Source: Anthostomella pinea
Lineage: Eukaryota; Ascomycota; Sordariomycetes; Xylariales; Xylariaceae
Reading direction: 5' to 3'
Length of the DNA: 64,000 nt
Assembly: GCA_963556695.1 (NCBI GenBank)
Contig: CAUWAG010000006.1
Coordinates: forward strand, 4,464,001 to 4,528,000
Both the position numbers and the translations under genes were made by a program. The notes beneath the pieces are model-generated. The model saw nothing but the letters and a program-made list of their open reading frames with translations, had not been told where the DNA came from and did no database searches. Positions 42,802 through 53,568 of this stretch are shown piece after piece; within the stretch, counting starts at the first letter, position 1, and every line of letters starts with the position of its first letter.

Positions 42802-45800
42802 TCAGAGTACCAACTTCTCCAGGGCATCCATTCCGTTGTCCTCATCCTCCATCTCCACTATGTCCTCTTCCACCACCTCTCCCACCATGTCCTCTTCTGT
42901 CTTCGTCGCCGCCGCAGTGGCAGTGGCGGGCGACAAAGCCTGTTGATCTCTGGACTCTGTGCTACTGCTTGCACCATCGCCGTTGAGCTCACCATCGCCT
43001 TCACTGCCGTCTTCTAGGTCACCGACCATGAGACCGGCAGCTACAAGCCTTTCGTATTCGTCCTTGTCCTTGTCCTCGTCCTCGCCCTTGTCCTCGTCAA
43101 AGAGTGAAGGGGTGACCTGCGGTATCCTGTCGAGTTCGGGGTCACCTCTCATGTTCGCAATGCGGCCCAGCTCGTGCTCAAAGATCCAAGGGAAGCTGAT
43201 CAAAGGCATCGACTCCATCACCTCCTTTCGCCTTGCAGTATCTCGATCGAGTATGGTAAACAGTTCCGGCGATGTCTGTAGAGCAACCTGCACCTCCTCC
43301 CACGTGATGCGGTACGTGGCCGCAATCAGCGGACACAGGATACTTGGCTCTCTCGAACCGGCCACCTTGACACAAGCCGTCTTGAATCTCTCGCGGTGGC
43401 GGGATACAATGCCCCCCATTGTCTCTTGCATGTTGTAATCGTTGCCGACCCGAGGCTTGGTGAGGACGAATGTGGACCATACCTCGAATTCCGTCGCAAT
43501 CTCACGTTGATTCATGATCTGCCGGAGAGCCTTGTCATGCTGCTTCTTGATGATACGCGCGTTCCTCAACACCTCTTCGTCGAGCCGGTATCGGCGGAGG
43601 ATTCGTTCATCGAAAGCGCCATTGTAGTTGGGCTTGAAATCTACTGCCGCCACCAGATCGTAAAGCTGGCCGAGGATCTTGGTCGACACATAGCGATTGG
43701 GCTTCTCCATGAAGTGCGGCCATTTCTTCGGGCGCAGTGATCTCTTGAGATGTGCCGGTTGACCTGACTTCGGGTAGTCCACAGCCTTGGAATGTAGCTG
43801 GGCCAATTCAACGCACATGGGATCCTTAGGCCCGAGCCGGTCCGATAGTGCGAGGTGCGCCATGGCGATGCTGCTGAGGGAGTCGTTCTTCATGTAGGCG
43901 ACGAAGAACTGGATGAGATCGGATGGTCTCACATCGCGTGGGAGCTCCTTTGGTGTGTTGGCCGAGTCGTGGTGCATGGGAGCGTAATTCCACTCCGACG
44001 AAGGAGGGATCAACTCAGGGTCCCAGATGACGAAGAAGTCGTCACCGTCGAGATCACCGCCAGAACACATGGAAGGGATGTCACGATCTCCGGTAGCCGG
44101 GAACACGACGACGTCACGAAGATGTCTGAGTTGGGGGACGTCCACGGCCTCGACGACGCGGAGGTCGCCCGGGTGCAATGACGGATTGCGTCCTACCACA
44201 CACAACCCGGTGACGACAATGTATTTGTCATCCTCGCCAATAGGCGCATTTGGGTTGGGAATCTGAAGGAATATCTGCGGGAGCTCGAGGTCTTTGTCCA
44301 CGGAACCGGTCGGCTTGTGGTGACCTCGGAGGGTAAAGGTCTCATCCAGACAGCCAAAGACGAAGGCGCCCTTGTCGACAACGATTCGAGCCTTCTCTCT
44401 AAGCAATCTCAGGGACCAAGCACGCCACACCTGGAGAATAGACATGAAGAATGGCTCCTTCTCCTGCATTAATCCGTCCACAATCATCTGCGCGATGTTC
44501 GTGGTGATGCCGTTCTGGTCGACGTATCTGCTAAGCAGTTTCATGGCAATGGTTGGGTCCTCCAATGCACCATTGTAACCGGCCAGCTGAGTCTGCAACA
44601 TCTTGACGAATACAGCATCCGGCACGCCGAGGGTGCTGAGTATGGTGATGGTCTGTCTGTTCAAGGTTGCGACTGCGTACCGAGAGGACTTGATTATCTC
44701 GATATTCTGGGCGGATGCTTTGAACTTCTTCTGGGATGGTCGTATATGGATCTCGTTGAAGGACAAGTCGGGCCAGCACACCAGCAGGCCTTTACAACCG
44801 CCGAGTCGAAACTGGAAGGCGGATGGCACATTCTTCTTGGTCAACTTAAGGTGCTTAGCAATGTATTTGGCAAGATCTGGCGAGATTTTCCCAACGCCAT
44901 CGCTGAAGCACCAGCCGTTGCGCTCGATATCGGCGATCTCTTTGACAGTCTGCCCGATCGGGATGCCCTTAGGTATTCTGGTAGTAGAGAAACACTGTCC
45001 CAATCTGGCAGCGTGTTTGGCGACGACTTTGATGTGATTGACTTCTCCCATCCAACTGCGAATGTTGTCGCAAGTTATGTGATCTGTCGGAGAGAAGAAG
45101 TAGGCCCCGTTCTCTCGGAACTGCGAGTTGCCGAATGCGAGGAATTGAAAATGGCGTCCGCCGATCTGAAGGCCGTTTCTCAAGGCTCGAAATATCCTGT
45201 TGAAGAGAGCATTGTTCTGCTCACTTTCAGGCTCGGGGAAGATGCGCCCCTTGACGAGCTCATCGGTGAACTGGACTCGCAGGAAGCGGTCTGCGAAGCT
45301 GGAATAGTGGCGCAAGATCCGGTTCGATGGCTCCGGTGTCGGTGTACTCAGGTAAACGGTCGAGGGAGTGACAACGACTTTCCTGATCCACACACAGTGT
45401 TCGGGAAGGCCAATTTCTGGGTAGTGGCTCATCGCCTTTCTGTTCTGGAACAGTGACATGGGGTCATATACCCTCTTGTCGGCCACCTTCCTGGGGCCGT
45501 CCGCGAGTTCTTGGGTGTGAGATTCGGCGACGTACGTCAAAAGATCCCTCGCCCTGTCCCTTCGAGCACTGCGGCTGCTAGAGAGATCTGCCAGGCCCCG
45601 CAAGAAATCTGCCTCGATGTTAACTTCATTGAGGATTCCTTGGGAAAGGCATACTTCGAGCTGGTATCGAACATCGTAGGGAAGATGCACGTCTTCAGTG
45701 CCAGCGAGCAAAGCTAGATTAGCGTTCGCTGTGTCGATGCTCACTTGGGGCTCGAGGATCTCCCATATGTTGGAAACTTGTGCCGGGATCGTCGAAAAGG

Positions 45801-47235
45801 CACTTGTTGTGGCAGAGTCGGTGTCGATATTGAAGTCCTGCAGAACATGCTTCATCGTGTCCCATGCGGCCAGATCAGCTTTCGTGAAAGTGAGCTTGTA
45901 CGTCGTCCATCTGCCAATGTCGATATACTGGTGGGTTCTTGGGAGGGATATAGCCTCTTCCTTGAACCATGATGTGTCGTAAGACACGTCGACCGTTCGA
46001 TTCCACGCGTCCTTCTCTCCCCAACTGCTAATATTCTTCGAGTGAGATCTTCCGTATTCCTGTTTCTTGTAGAAAACGGGAGGACTCGACAGCGAGATGA
46101 CCAGGGACCACGTATCCTCGTCATCGTCTTTGATTTGGATGAGCTTCGTCAGATGAGTGAAAGAGATCTGGGCCTTGTACTCGGACGTGCATTCCATGGC
46201 TCCAATTGGAGAGTCCTTGATGTTGGGCTGGGAACCCTTGATGCTGGGATCCTCGCGGCGCGGGTCTTTGATGTCGCAAGCAAACTGTATCTCAAGGCTC
46301 CTGTACCTCAAGTCGACTGTGAGTGAAAAGTCGCCCTTGAGGCTGTTTTCAAGCGTTCGCATGTCCATCATTGTATTCTCAGAAACGAGAATGCCGAATC
46401 GTAAGGATTTTGGTGTGAGGCTCAGCTTTGAGTCGTAGAGTTGACCACCAGGACTTTGAACTTGTTCAATGCGTTGGGGGAGGAGGGAAATCTTGACCTT
46501 TACACTTTGGCCCTGGATGTTGATTTGTGATGAGGTTCCCCAGCATTCCTTGGTAGGAGGCGGCGAGAAGTGGACATATGCAACACCTGTTCGAGCTGCG
46601 TGAACATCATCTTCTAGATCGATGAAGATGATCTGGCCGTAAGGCTTGAAGTGCTGCCATAGGTCGAAAGTTGTAGTGTGGAGAGGGACTGGATGGAGTC
46701 GGAGACCAAGCCTAGCCCAGTCTCTCCATTGAGCTTTGAGCGCGATGGCCTGGGAAGACCTGTACGAACTGCCTCCTCGTTGTCCATTGGAAAAGGTCTG
46801 TCGTGCTCCGGAAGGAGGCGCGGAGCCGTTGGTATTAAGGATGTGGACAGGGGGCTGTTGTTGCTGGCTATGTGGACGTTGTCTCATAAGGTGTTGAGCC
46901 GCAGCATATCCATTAGTATGCAAGGCACTTCTCTGGTTCCGAGTGTGGGATCCCTGAGGCTGCTGTGAATATTGCGGAATTGATGGACCGGATGACAGTC
47001 TTTCCCCAGGGTGGACGGCAGGATGGATGGTGCCGCCGTAGGATGGGCGATGGCCATTGGTACGAGGTATAGAAGCACGAACGACTGTGCCTGTGCTGGT
47101 ACCTGAGGAGTCAGAGCTCTCGGCTCGGGCAGGTACCGAAGCAGAACGCTGGGTGGGCAGCCGGCCGAGCCAGTTGGAGCTGTTTTCCATGATGCGCTGG
47201 TCGCTGGTGGGTGAAGGAATCACAGGGTGTGACAT
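42802..47235 (-). CDS. RNA-dependent RNA polymerase of RNA silencing, with RRM-like N-terminus
   Basis: Makes double-stranded RNA from single-stranded transcripts for Dicer in quelling, meiotic silencing or heterochromatin formation (Rdp1/SAD-1/RRP group; which one I cannot tell). Uninterrupted 1,477-codon frame from the ATG at 47235. N-terminal ~160 residues are Ser/Gln-rich and low complexity. Residues ~170-225 look like an RRM (FDLWQHFKPYGQIIFIDLED). The catalytic double-barrel follows, with the metal-binding DLDGD at 1061-1065 in PSMCSGGDLDGDDFFVIWDP. Other RdRP blocks include AARLGQCFSTTRIP, RNGWCFSDGVGKISPDLA and RLGGCKGLLVCWPDLSF. The last ~80 residues are very acidic. The frame is open upstream of the ATG for another ~60 codons without an in-frame ATG, so an upstream exon is possible. 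Confidence 0.93.
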   Translation of the reverse strand: MSHPVIPSPTSDQRIMENSSNWLGRLPTQRSASVPARAESSDSSGTSTGTVVRASIPRTNGHRPSYGGTIHPAVHPGERLSSGPSIPQYSQQPQGSHTRNQRSALHTNGYAAAQHLMRQRPHSQQQQPPVHILNTNGSAPPSGARQTFSNGQRGGSSYRSSQAIALKAQWRDWARLGLRLHPVPLHTTTFDLWQHFKPYGQIIFIDLEDDVHAARTGVAYVHFSPPPTKECWGTSSQINIQGQSVKVKISLLPQRIEQVQSPGGQLYDSKLSLTPKSLRFGILVSENTMMDMRTLENSLKGDFSLTVDLRYRSLEIQFACDIKDPRREDPSIKGSQPNIKDSPIGAMECTSEYKAQISFTHLTKLIQIKDDDEDTWSLVISLSSPPVFYKKQEYGRSHSKNISSWGEKDAWNRTVDVSYDTSWFKEEAISLPRTHQYIDIGRWTTYKLTFTKADLAAWDTMKHVLQDFNIDTDSATTSAFSTIPAQVSNIWEILEPQVSIDTANANLALLAGTEDVHLPYDVRYQLEVCLSQGILNEVNIEADFLRGLADLSSSRSARRDRARDLLTYVAESHTQELADGPRKVADKRVYDPMSLFQNRKAMSHYPEIGLPEHCVWIRKVVVTPSTVYLSTPTPEPSNRILRHYSSFADRFLRVQFTDELVKGRIFPEPESEQNNALFNRIFRALRNGLQIGGRHFQFLAFGNSQFRENGAYFFSPTDHITCDNIRSWMGEVNHIKVVAKHAARLGQCFSTTRIPKGIPIGQTVKEIADIERNGWCFSDGVGKISPDLAKYIAKHLKLTKKNVPSAFQFRLGGCKGLLVCWPDLSFNEIHIRPSQKKFKASAQNIEIIKSSRYAVATLNRQTITILSTLGVPDAVFVKMLQTQLAGYNGALEDPTIAMKLLSRYVDQNGITTNIAQMIVDGLMQEKEPFFMSILQVWRAWSLRLLREKARIVVDKGAFVFGCLDETFTLRGHHKPTGSVDKDLELPQIFLQIPNPNAPIGEDDKYIVVTGLCVVGRNPSLHPGDLRVVEAVDVPQLRHLRDVVVFPATGDRDIPSMCSGGDLDGDDFFVIWDPELIPPSSEWNYAPMHHDSANTPKELPRDVRPSDLIQFFVAYMKNDSLSSIAMAHLALSDRLGPKDPMCVELAQLHSKAVDYPKSGQPAHLKRSLRPKKWPHFMEKPNRYVSTKILGQLYDLVAAVDFKPNYNGAFDERILRRYRLDEEVLRNARIIKKQHDKALRQIMNQREIATEFEVWSTFVLTKPRVGNDYNMQETMGGIVSRHRERFKTACVKVAGSREPSILCPLIAATYRITWEEVQVALQTSPELFTILDRDTARRKEVMESMPLISFPWIFEHELGRIANMRGDPELDRIPQVTPSLFDEDKGEDEDKDKDEYERLVAAGLMVGDLEDGSEGDGELNGDGASSSTESRDQQALSPATATAAATKTEEDMVGEVVEEDIVEMEDEDNGMDALEKLVL

Positions 47236-50200
47236 GTCCACCGTATGGATAAGCTGCAACACGCCCCAAGAGCGGCGTACTTCTTGGAGATTGTATGGAA
47301 TGCCGATCAAAGTATCGGATATCTCAATCTGCTGGGTTGGGAACACGAAGTCGAAGTATTGGATTCCGATTTTGGTTCGTGCTCTCTGGAACGAGATGTT
47401 GGAACCTCGCTGGAATGGCTAGTGACGGTCACTCTTATACGAGAATAGTTAGCAAGTCGAGATGATTTTTTTTCGGGAGAATATGGCTTGAAGATAGACT
47501 CGATGGCCACATTATTCGGGTGTGTCTTTGAACGGATCACGGACAATGGAAGCAGCCATCAGAGGAGAGGCGAGGCAGCAGGCACTGTGTGTTTGGAGGT
47601 TGGGACGGGGCGATACTCACCAATGTTTACGATCCGTAGAGGAAAAGAAAGAGAACGAGAGTGGCAGCAGTGCTGCAGAAGGCGGCAGATATCTGTATAG
47701 GTGATAGTGGCGTTTAAGTATGTATGGATGCTGGTGCAGATGCGTGGGATGTTGGATGGGTTGAGGTGGTTGAGGTGGTGGATGTAATGTGATGGAGTTG
47801 GATGTGATGGAGGTGGATGTGATGGAGGTGGAGGTGTGTAACAGAAAAGGAAGAGGACTTCTCACGAATACCCCAAAGGCCAAAAGAGCGGAGATTGCCT
47901 CGCCGTTTGGCACCTGCGCAGCTTCCGTTATGCTGTTTTGCGGCTGCAGTGTCGAGAAGGTGCTTTGAGAATGTCCTTTTCAAAGTGGCATTGGCGCCTT
48001 CCTCAAGTCAACAAGTACCAGTTAGCAGTATCGTAGAAGGGGGCCCTCTGGATGTGGAGTTTTGTTGAGGATAGACGAACTGGATGCCATCTACCTGTAG
48101 GCAAGCGAGGCATGTGATGTGGGAGGGTATCAAACGGAGGAGGATTTTCGTTTGTCTCCATACGTGTGCTTTCATGTCTCATGCGGCTGTCCGAGGTGCA
48201 TGCAGTCGCCGATTCGTGCAAGATTTTCAATACCACAGGTACGCGACGATTGAGTGAAAATATTGTTTCTACTTTCCTCCAGTCTTGCTAATAGCGTGTG
48301 CTTCAATGTCAATTGCGGCTGAAACTTGCTGAGCAGCATTGTGGAGGCATCAGAATTTTCCATCGAGTCTCCTTGCAAGTCTCAAACGGATGCCTCAGTC
48401 CTCAGGCCTCGCAGCCCATGGCTGCTCTCAATCTACTGCCTCAGTAATCATGTTTTCGAAGCCCATTTGTGATGAAACTGGTCTAAATGGTGCTGGAGCT
48501 GTAGCTTGCCTAGAGTGCTCGGCGATGCCAAGCAAGAAAGCTTTGACTAGGCTTCTGCAGCGAGCGATACTCGGCCTCGATATACTGCTGGCACTGGAGA
48601 TTGATTATCTGTGCTTTTGGGTCAGGGGCATTGACGCATGTGACCGACAAACGGCTGTGGACGTAGTGGCCCCTTTTCTCGACAGCAGCCTGATGGCCAC
48701 AGAGTGTGTATGGCGTTGGTCCGGGTTTCTCACAGAGTGAGAGCCTGTTGCGACAAGAAGCGAACCAACGTTGATATGATCCGAGGACTGAGTAGTGGCT
48801 CGATCAGTATCACGAAAGGGCTTGATGGCCAACTTGCACGTGCTATGCTCTGGTCAAAGACAGCGTGGACTGGTCCTCTCATGCATAGTAAAGTCCTCCC
48901 ATTGGCGGCAGCACAAATTGGCCATTCACTGCCTCTGAAGCCTCAAAGCAGCGTTATGAGCGAAGTTGCTGGTTGCGCGCCCGTGAAAGCTTGCTTGCAC
49001 ATCGACGCACATGCGTGCCAGAGCCACTTGACCACCTGATGACAGAGACGAGGGTGGCCGGGTAATTGTCCAAATGAACACGTGCTCGTCGTTCTGAAGT
49101 TGTTCCCGGAATATCTCTCCATAACGGGCACCTGGACTGGCATCGTAGGATAACGAGAGAGTTCATGTCCCTGGCGCTCTACCCCTATCCAATAAGCCGA
49201 CCCCAGTTGAGGCCCAGCACTGCTGGGCTGTGCCGGCCAAGAGCTCCTCTGCGTAGAAGGCTGAACATCTCTTCACAGTGGTGGTCACATGTGCCTCTGA
49301 CAATTGGGGGTGCCTCTGACGATGAGGGTGCATCACTGAATGTTGGCGCGACCACTGATTTAATCCCGACTTCGGGCAACTGGACTTGCCGAGATGGGTT
49401 CGGCCTCTGCGTGGTGATTGCAATGCGCAGACCAGTGACCCAGATCATATTGAGTGAGCTGCGCTGAAGCCGCAGGTAGTCGAGATACCTTGAAGCGAAG
49501 GCCTGCGATATTGGCTTGATGAGGCCCAGATTTGGGAAGCGAGGTCTCTTGCGGGATGATGTTGGCCAGCAATATAGAAAATGGAAGAGGTTCAAGGAGA
49601 AGTGTGAGTGGAAGAACGGATACAGCTAGCCGGAGGCGGAGTTACCATGGCCGTATCGATTAGGATACGGGCGCCAGGCTCCCATGTAGGGGGCGGTTCG
49701 TGCGTCTACCAGGGTACTCGCACGAAGGTTGGCTGGCACACTGGTAGCTTTAGCGATGAGAGTGCCACCTGAGGAGGCTGGGCATACTGATTGAACGGGC
49801 ATGCTGGTAGCATCCAGAAAACGAATGGGGTTCTCTGGCTCGTGGAGTGATTGCATGCTGGAAAGCTGTGGAGAGCGACTGGGAGGTGAAGAAGATCGAA
49901 AGAGGTATGTCAAAGGATGGAAAGATGGGCGGTACGGTGGAAATTGCGGATGACGTAGTGTTGGGCTGATGGCTCCTGGTATGGATAATGCACGCGGTGG
50001 GAAGGGTACACGTGCACGGGATCACTGCATGTGACTGTGAGCAGCATGGTTGAGGACCAGATGGTCAATTTACATTACAGGGGACACCTGCTCTTTGTTC
50101 TGTCATGCCCACATGGACCACACAAAGCATACATCATCTTTTGGTCCCATTGAGACAGAGGATGGTGTACTCAGGGGGAAGTGAAAATGACCCATGTTGA

Positions 50201-51297
50201 AACCCAACCCCCTACTACGGGCACGCAGAACCCTAAGAGAAAAGGAAGGCTACCTGGTGGCTTGTAGGTAACCAGATCCATGTCACTATCGAGACAGCAC
50301 TCATGCTGAGGGGAAGAATATAACCTCGAAGAAGCTAGCCCCCCCTATCTGTGCCGGACCCGGGATTTACAAGGTGACCCCATTGTGTTTGGCCGGCCCA
50401 ACGAAGCTCTCAGCTTTCGGCAAAGCAAGGGAGTATGTATGAAGGTTGCTTGTGTCTGTAGCGTCGCCCACAAAAGGGGAGGATGCCATCGCTTCCGGAG
50501 GAGATACGACCATCCCCTGTGCCTCTGACACGATGCTACATCCACAGGCCCGACAAGCAGTTCGGATCATATTATATGAAGCTCTGGGACGAATGGATGG
50601 CATAAACATAGTTGTTACATCATGATCACGGCCACAGTAGGACTTCACCAGCACACAGAAACACCAAATACGGCCAAGGTAGGAAGGATTAAGCGCGAAC
50701 AGGCCTCAATGATGACAGTGCTAGCTACCTATGTGATGAGAGTGCCAATGCATACATGCGAGCACCCAATGATCCAACATACAGAAAATCAACCAAGTCA
50801 ACACCAACAATGCTTCATGAGTCAGCACCGTCACACCCCCTTTTTGTTCCAAGCCCAACAACCCCTATAACACGCTTGGATGCCAGGATAATATGCCATG
50901 AGATAGGTAGTACAGCCAAGCACGGAGACAAGCGTGTCTGCCCAACCGTGACAACAGCCTCGTGTCATCAAGCTGAATCGATTGCTGGAGATACATGCAC
51001 AATGCGAAGAAGTCTTGAGGAAGAAAAAAGCCCGAGGTGATGGATGCCCAAGCCTGGGCGCCCGCTCAATGACGAAAAGAAAGGTTTTGCTTTTGAGAGA
51101 TGATGCCGACCCAAATCAGTATGAAATCACTGCCAATGCTCGAACGCCGTAGTTTGCAGTGGTTTGCGTGGCGTTGTCTCCTTGGATTTATTCTCCTGGT
51201 CCGTGATCTTCAACCTCGGGGGGCGTAGTCGTACCTACAGCTCGGTCCCCACGCGAAGGAACAGGAGATACGTGAATCCAACGGCACTTCAGAGTCA
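47236..51297. other. 4-kb stretch without supported genes
   Basis: Runs from the RNA polymerase start to the D-LDH stop. 47236-47418 is open in frame with the polymerase and reads as protein (TKIGIQYFDFVFPTQQ). A branch site and acceptor (GCTAAC, then TATAAG) lie just upstream on the minus strand, hinting at a leader intron. The minisatellite at 47761-47836 is listed separately. From 48 to 51.3 kb only random-looking short frames occur. Confidence 0.4.
47761..47836 (+). repeat. GATGTGATGGAGGTG minisatellite
   Basis: Two exact 15-bp units (47801-47815 and 47816-47830), preceded by a diverged unit and shorter ttgaggtgg repeats. It lies about 550 bp upstream of the RNA polymerase ATG. Confidence 0.8.
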
Positions 51298-53568
51298 TCA
51301 AGGAAGATCCATTATTTTCCCCGGGTTCATGATCCACAGGGGATCCAGGGCCATCTTGATCTGCCTCATCACCGCCAAGGTCTCCGGGCCGACCTCCTTC
51401 AACAGCGACGCCTTCTTACCCCAGCCGATGGAGTGCTCGCCCGTGCATGTGCCCTCCATCTCCAGGGCCCGGTTGACCATGTTCGTGACGCACATCTCGA
51501 CCTTGTCGCGCTCATCCTTCTTGGTGCTGTTGTAGATGATGCTCTCGTGGAAGTTGCCGTCCCCAATGTGTCCCAGGATAGAGGCGAAGAGACCCAGGTC
51601 GTCCATCTCCTTCTTGCTGACCTCGATGATGTCGGCCAAGCGGCTGAATGGTACGGCTACGTCAGTACTCCCTAGAGGTAGTGTAAGCTTCGCTCTATGT
51701 TACATCTCCCTCTTGTTGAATCGCGTTCGAGATGACATTCGCAGCATTGCGACCCATGAACGTGACATTCTCATGGCTGTGGGGAGATTTCAGGGGTCAC
51801 TTACAGACTTCCTCGCCCTCTTTTCTCAGAGCCAACATCGACCACAGTGACTCTTTTCTTGCAGACCACAGCAGCTTTTGCTCCAGCTGGTCCTTGGCAA
51901 ATTCAAAGTTGCCGCCCTTGTTGGCCTTTGTAATCCCCTGAACGCGCGTGATGTTTTCTTGAACGCCGGCCTTCGTTCCAGAGAACTTGAAGAAGAGCGT
52001 AGGCGATTCCTTCCATACCCGTGGGGCCGTGGCGCCTCCTAGGTTGACAACTTTCATCTGCACCTCGTCCATAATCTCCATAGCCGCGACGGGGATTCCG
52101 GCCTGCATCACCCCGGCGGCGGCGGACGCGGCATCGCGGATGGTGGGGAACGTAACGACAGCCACCGAGAAGTCTTCGGGAATGACCGTGAGTTTGAGAG
52201 TGGCTACATGCTCTGTCAGTTTTATTGATCTTTGCTCTCCATCAGGGGCACCTCACCTTCTGTGACCAAGCCAAGGGTACCCTCGCTGCCCACAAAGATC
52301 CCGTTGAGGTTGTAGCCCGCCGAACTTTTCCTTGGGCGCTTCCTCGTCTTGATTATGGTCCCATCTGCCAAGACCACCGTGAGGTTGATGACCCAGTCCT
52401 TCATCGTGCCGTATTTAACTGCATTGGTCCCGGAGCAATTGGTACCGATCATGCCACCGATCTTGGCGCTTGGGCCTGTCATCCGGGGTTTTCATATCAG
52501 TATAGTTTCCGATTTGATATAGTCTGATCCAGCCAAAAGGGGTGAGATACCAAGGCATCTCATTATCCCTCTCATCTCAGAGATCAACAGGACCAGATAA
52601 AATCTTACCAGGGTCGATCGGGAAGAAAAGCCCACTGCTTATGTTACTCAGCTGCTCGTTGAGATCCTGCCATCCAATGCTTGGCTGCACCACAATGTCC
52701 ATGTCCTCTTTGTTGAACTGAATGATTTGGTCCTTGATATCGCGAGTCAGCCTGTTTGCCAGCTCCATTTTGACCAAAGGTCTGACGAATCTTTCGGCAC
52801 ATGAGGTTGGGTTTCAATAGCCAGGAGACGCAGGCATCGGGCAGTCCGATGGCTGGAAAAGGGGGTGACGCAAGACAAGGGTTCTGCAAAGACAACCTAC
52901 CATATAGGCAAAATCAACACTTATGCCGCCATAAGGCGCCGAGAAGTTACCCTCCAAGCTTGAACCACCCGAATACGGGATGATGGGCACCCTGTACTTG
53001 TGGCAGATCTTGGCAATGATTGCCACCTGCTCAGTTGACCTTGGGTAAGCGACGGCTACCGGCAGGCCATCAGGGTTGACGGTCGACCATTCGGAATAGC
53101 CATGTGCGTGGAGGTCGTCAGGGTCCGTGCTGATGATGTCCTCTTCCTCGCCTTTGCTACTGACTTCATGGCGAATCTCTCTCAGTGTCTGCGGACATGC
53201 TTAGCACTTACGCACTTCCAAACCCGAATGTGCGCGTGACATGTGTTGGGCAGATATTGACTTACGGCTTCCATTTCCCTCAAGTTTGCATATTCCGGGG
53301 TCGGCGTCTTGCTATCGAAGAGCATGACGGCACCTTTGGGCGGGTCTTGTAACGCTGCTGCTGCAAGGCCGAACCCCAGAGCTCCGGCGCTAGCTGTCAA
53401 GGCGAACACCGAACGGCCGGACCATCTTGGATGGTGGTAAATTGGTTCAGCCCAAGTCCGCCCGGTACTGGAACTCTGGCCGGGGAATGGCTTTTCCACC
53501 GCCGTGCAGGTAGAGACGGTGCGTCTCCAGGCGCTAGCGAGGCGCCGAGTGTAGTGTTTGGTCGACAT
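51298..53568 (-). CDS. D-lactate dehydrogenase (cytochrome), mitochondrial
   Basis: FAD enzyme that oxidises D-lactate to pyruvate and passes electrons to cytochrome c, facing the intermembrane space. Six minus-strand exons, 53568-53266, 53188-52901, 52732-52609, 52475-52257, 52203-51805 and 51671-51298, give 568 residues. The N-terminus has an Arg/Ser/Thr presequence ([20 protein letters not shown]) and then a hydrophobic anchor ([20 protein letters not shown]), as in Dld1. The FAD-binding PCMH domain has [54 protein letters not shown] and [15 protein letters not shown]. The C-terminal cap includes [17 protein letters not shown] and [15 protein letters not shown]. It ends [10 protein letters not shown]. 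Intron 2 is 168 nt and uses a CTGAC branch site and CAAG acceptor. All phases agree. Confidence 0.95.
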
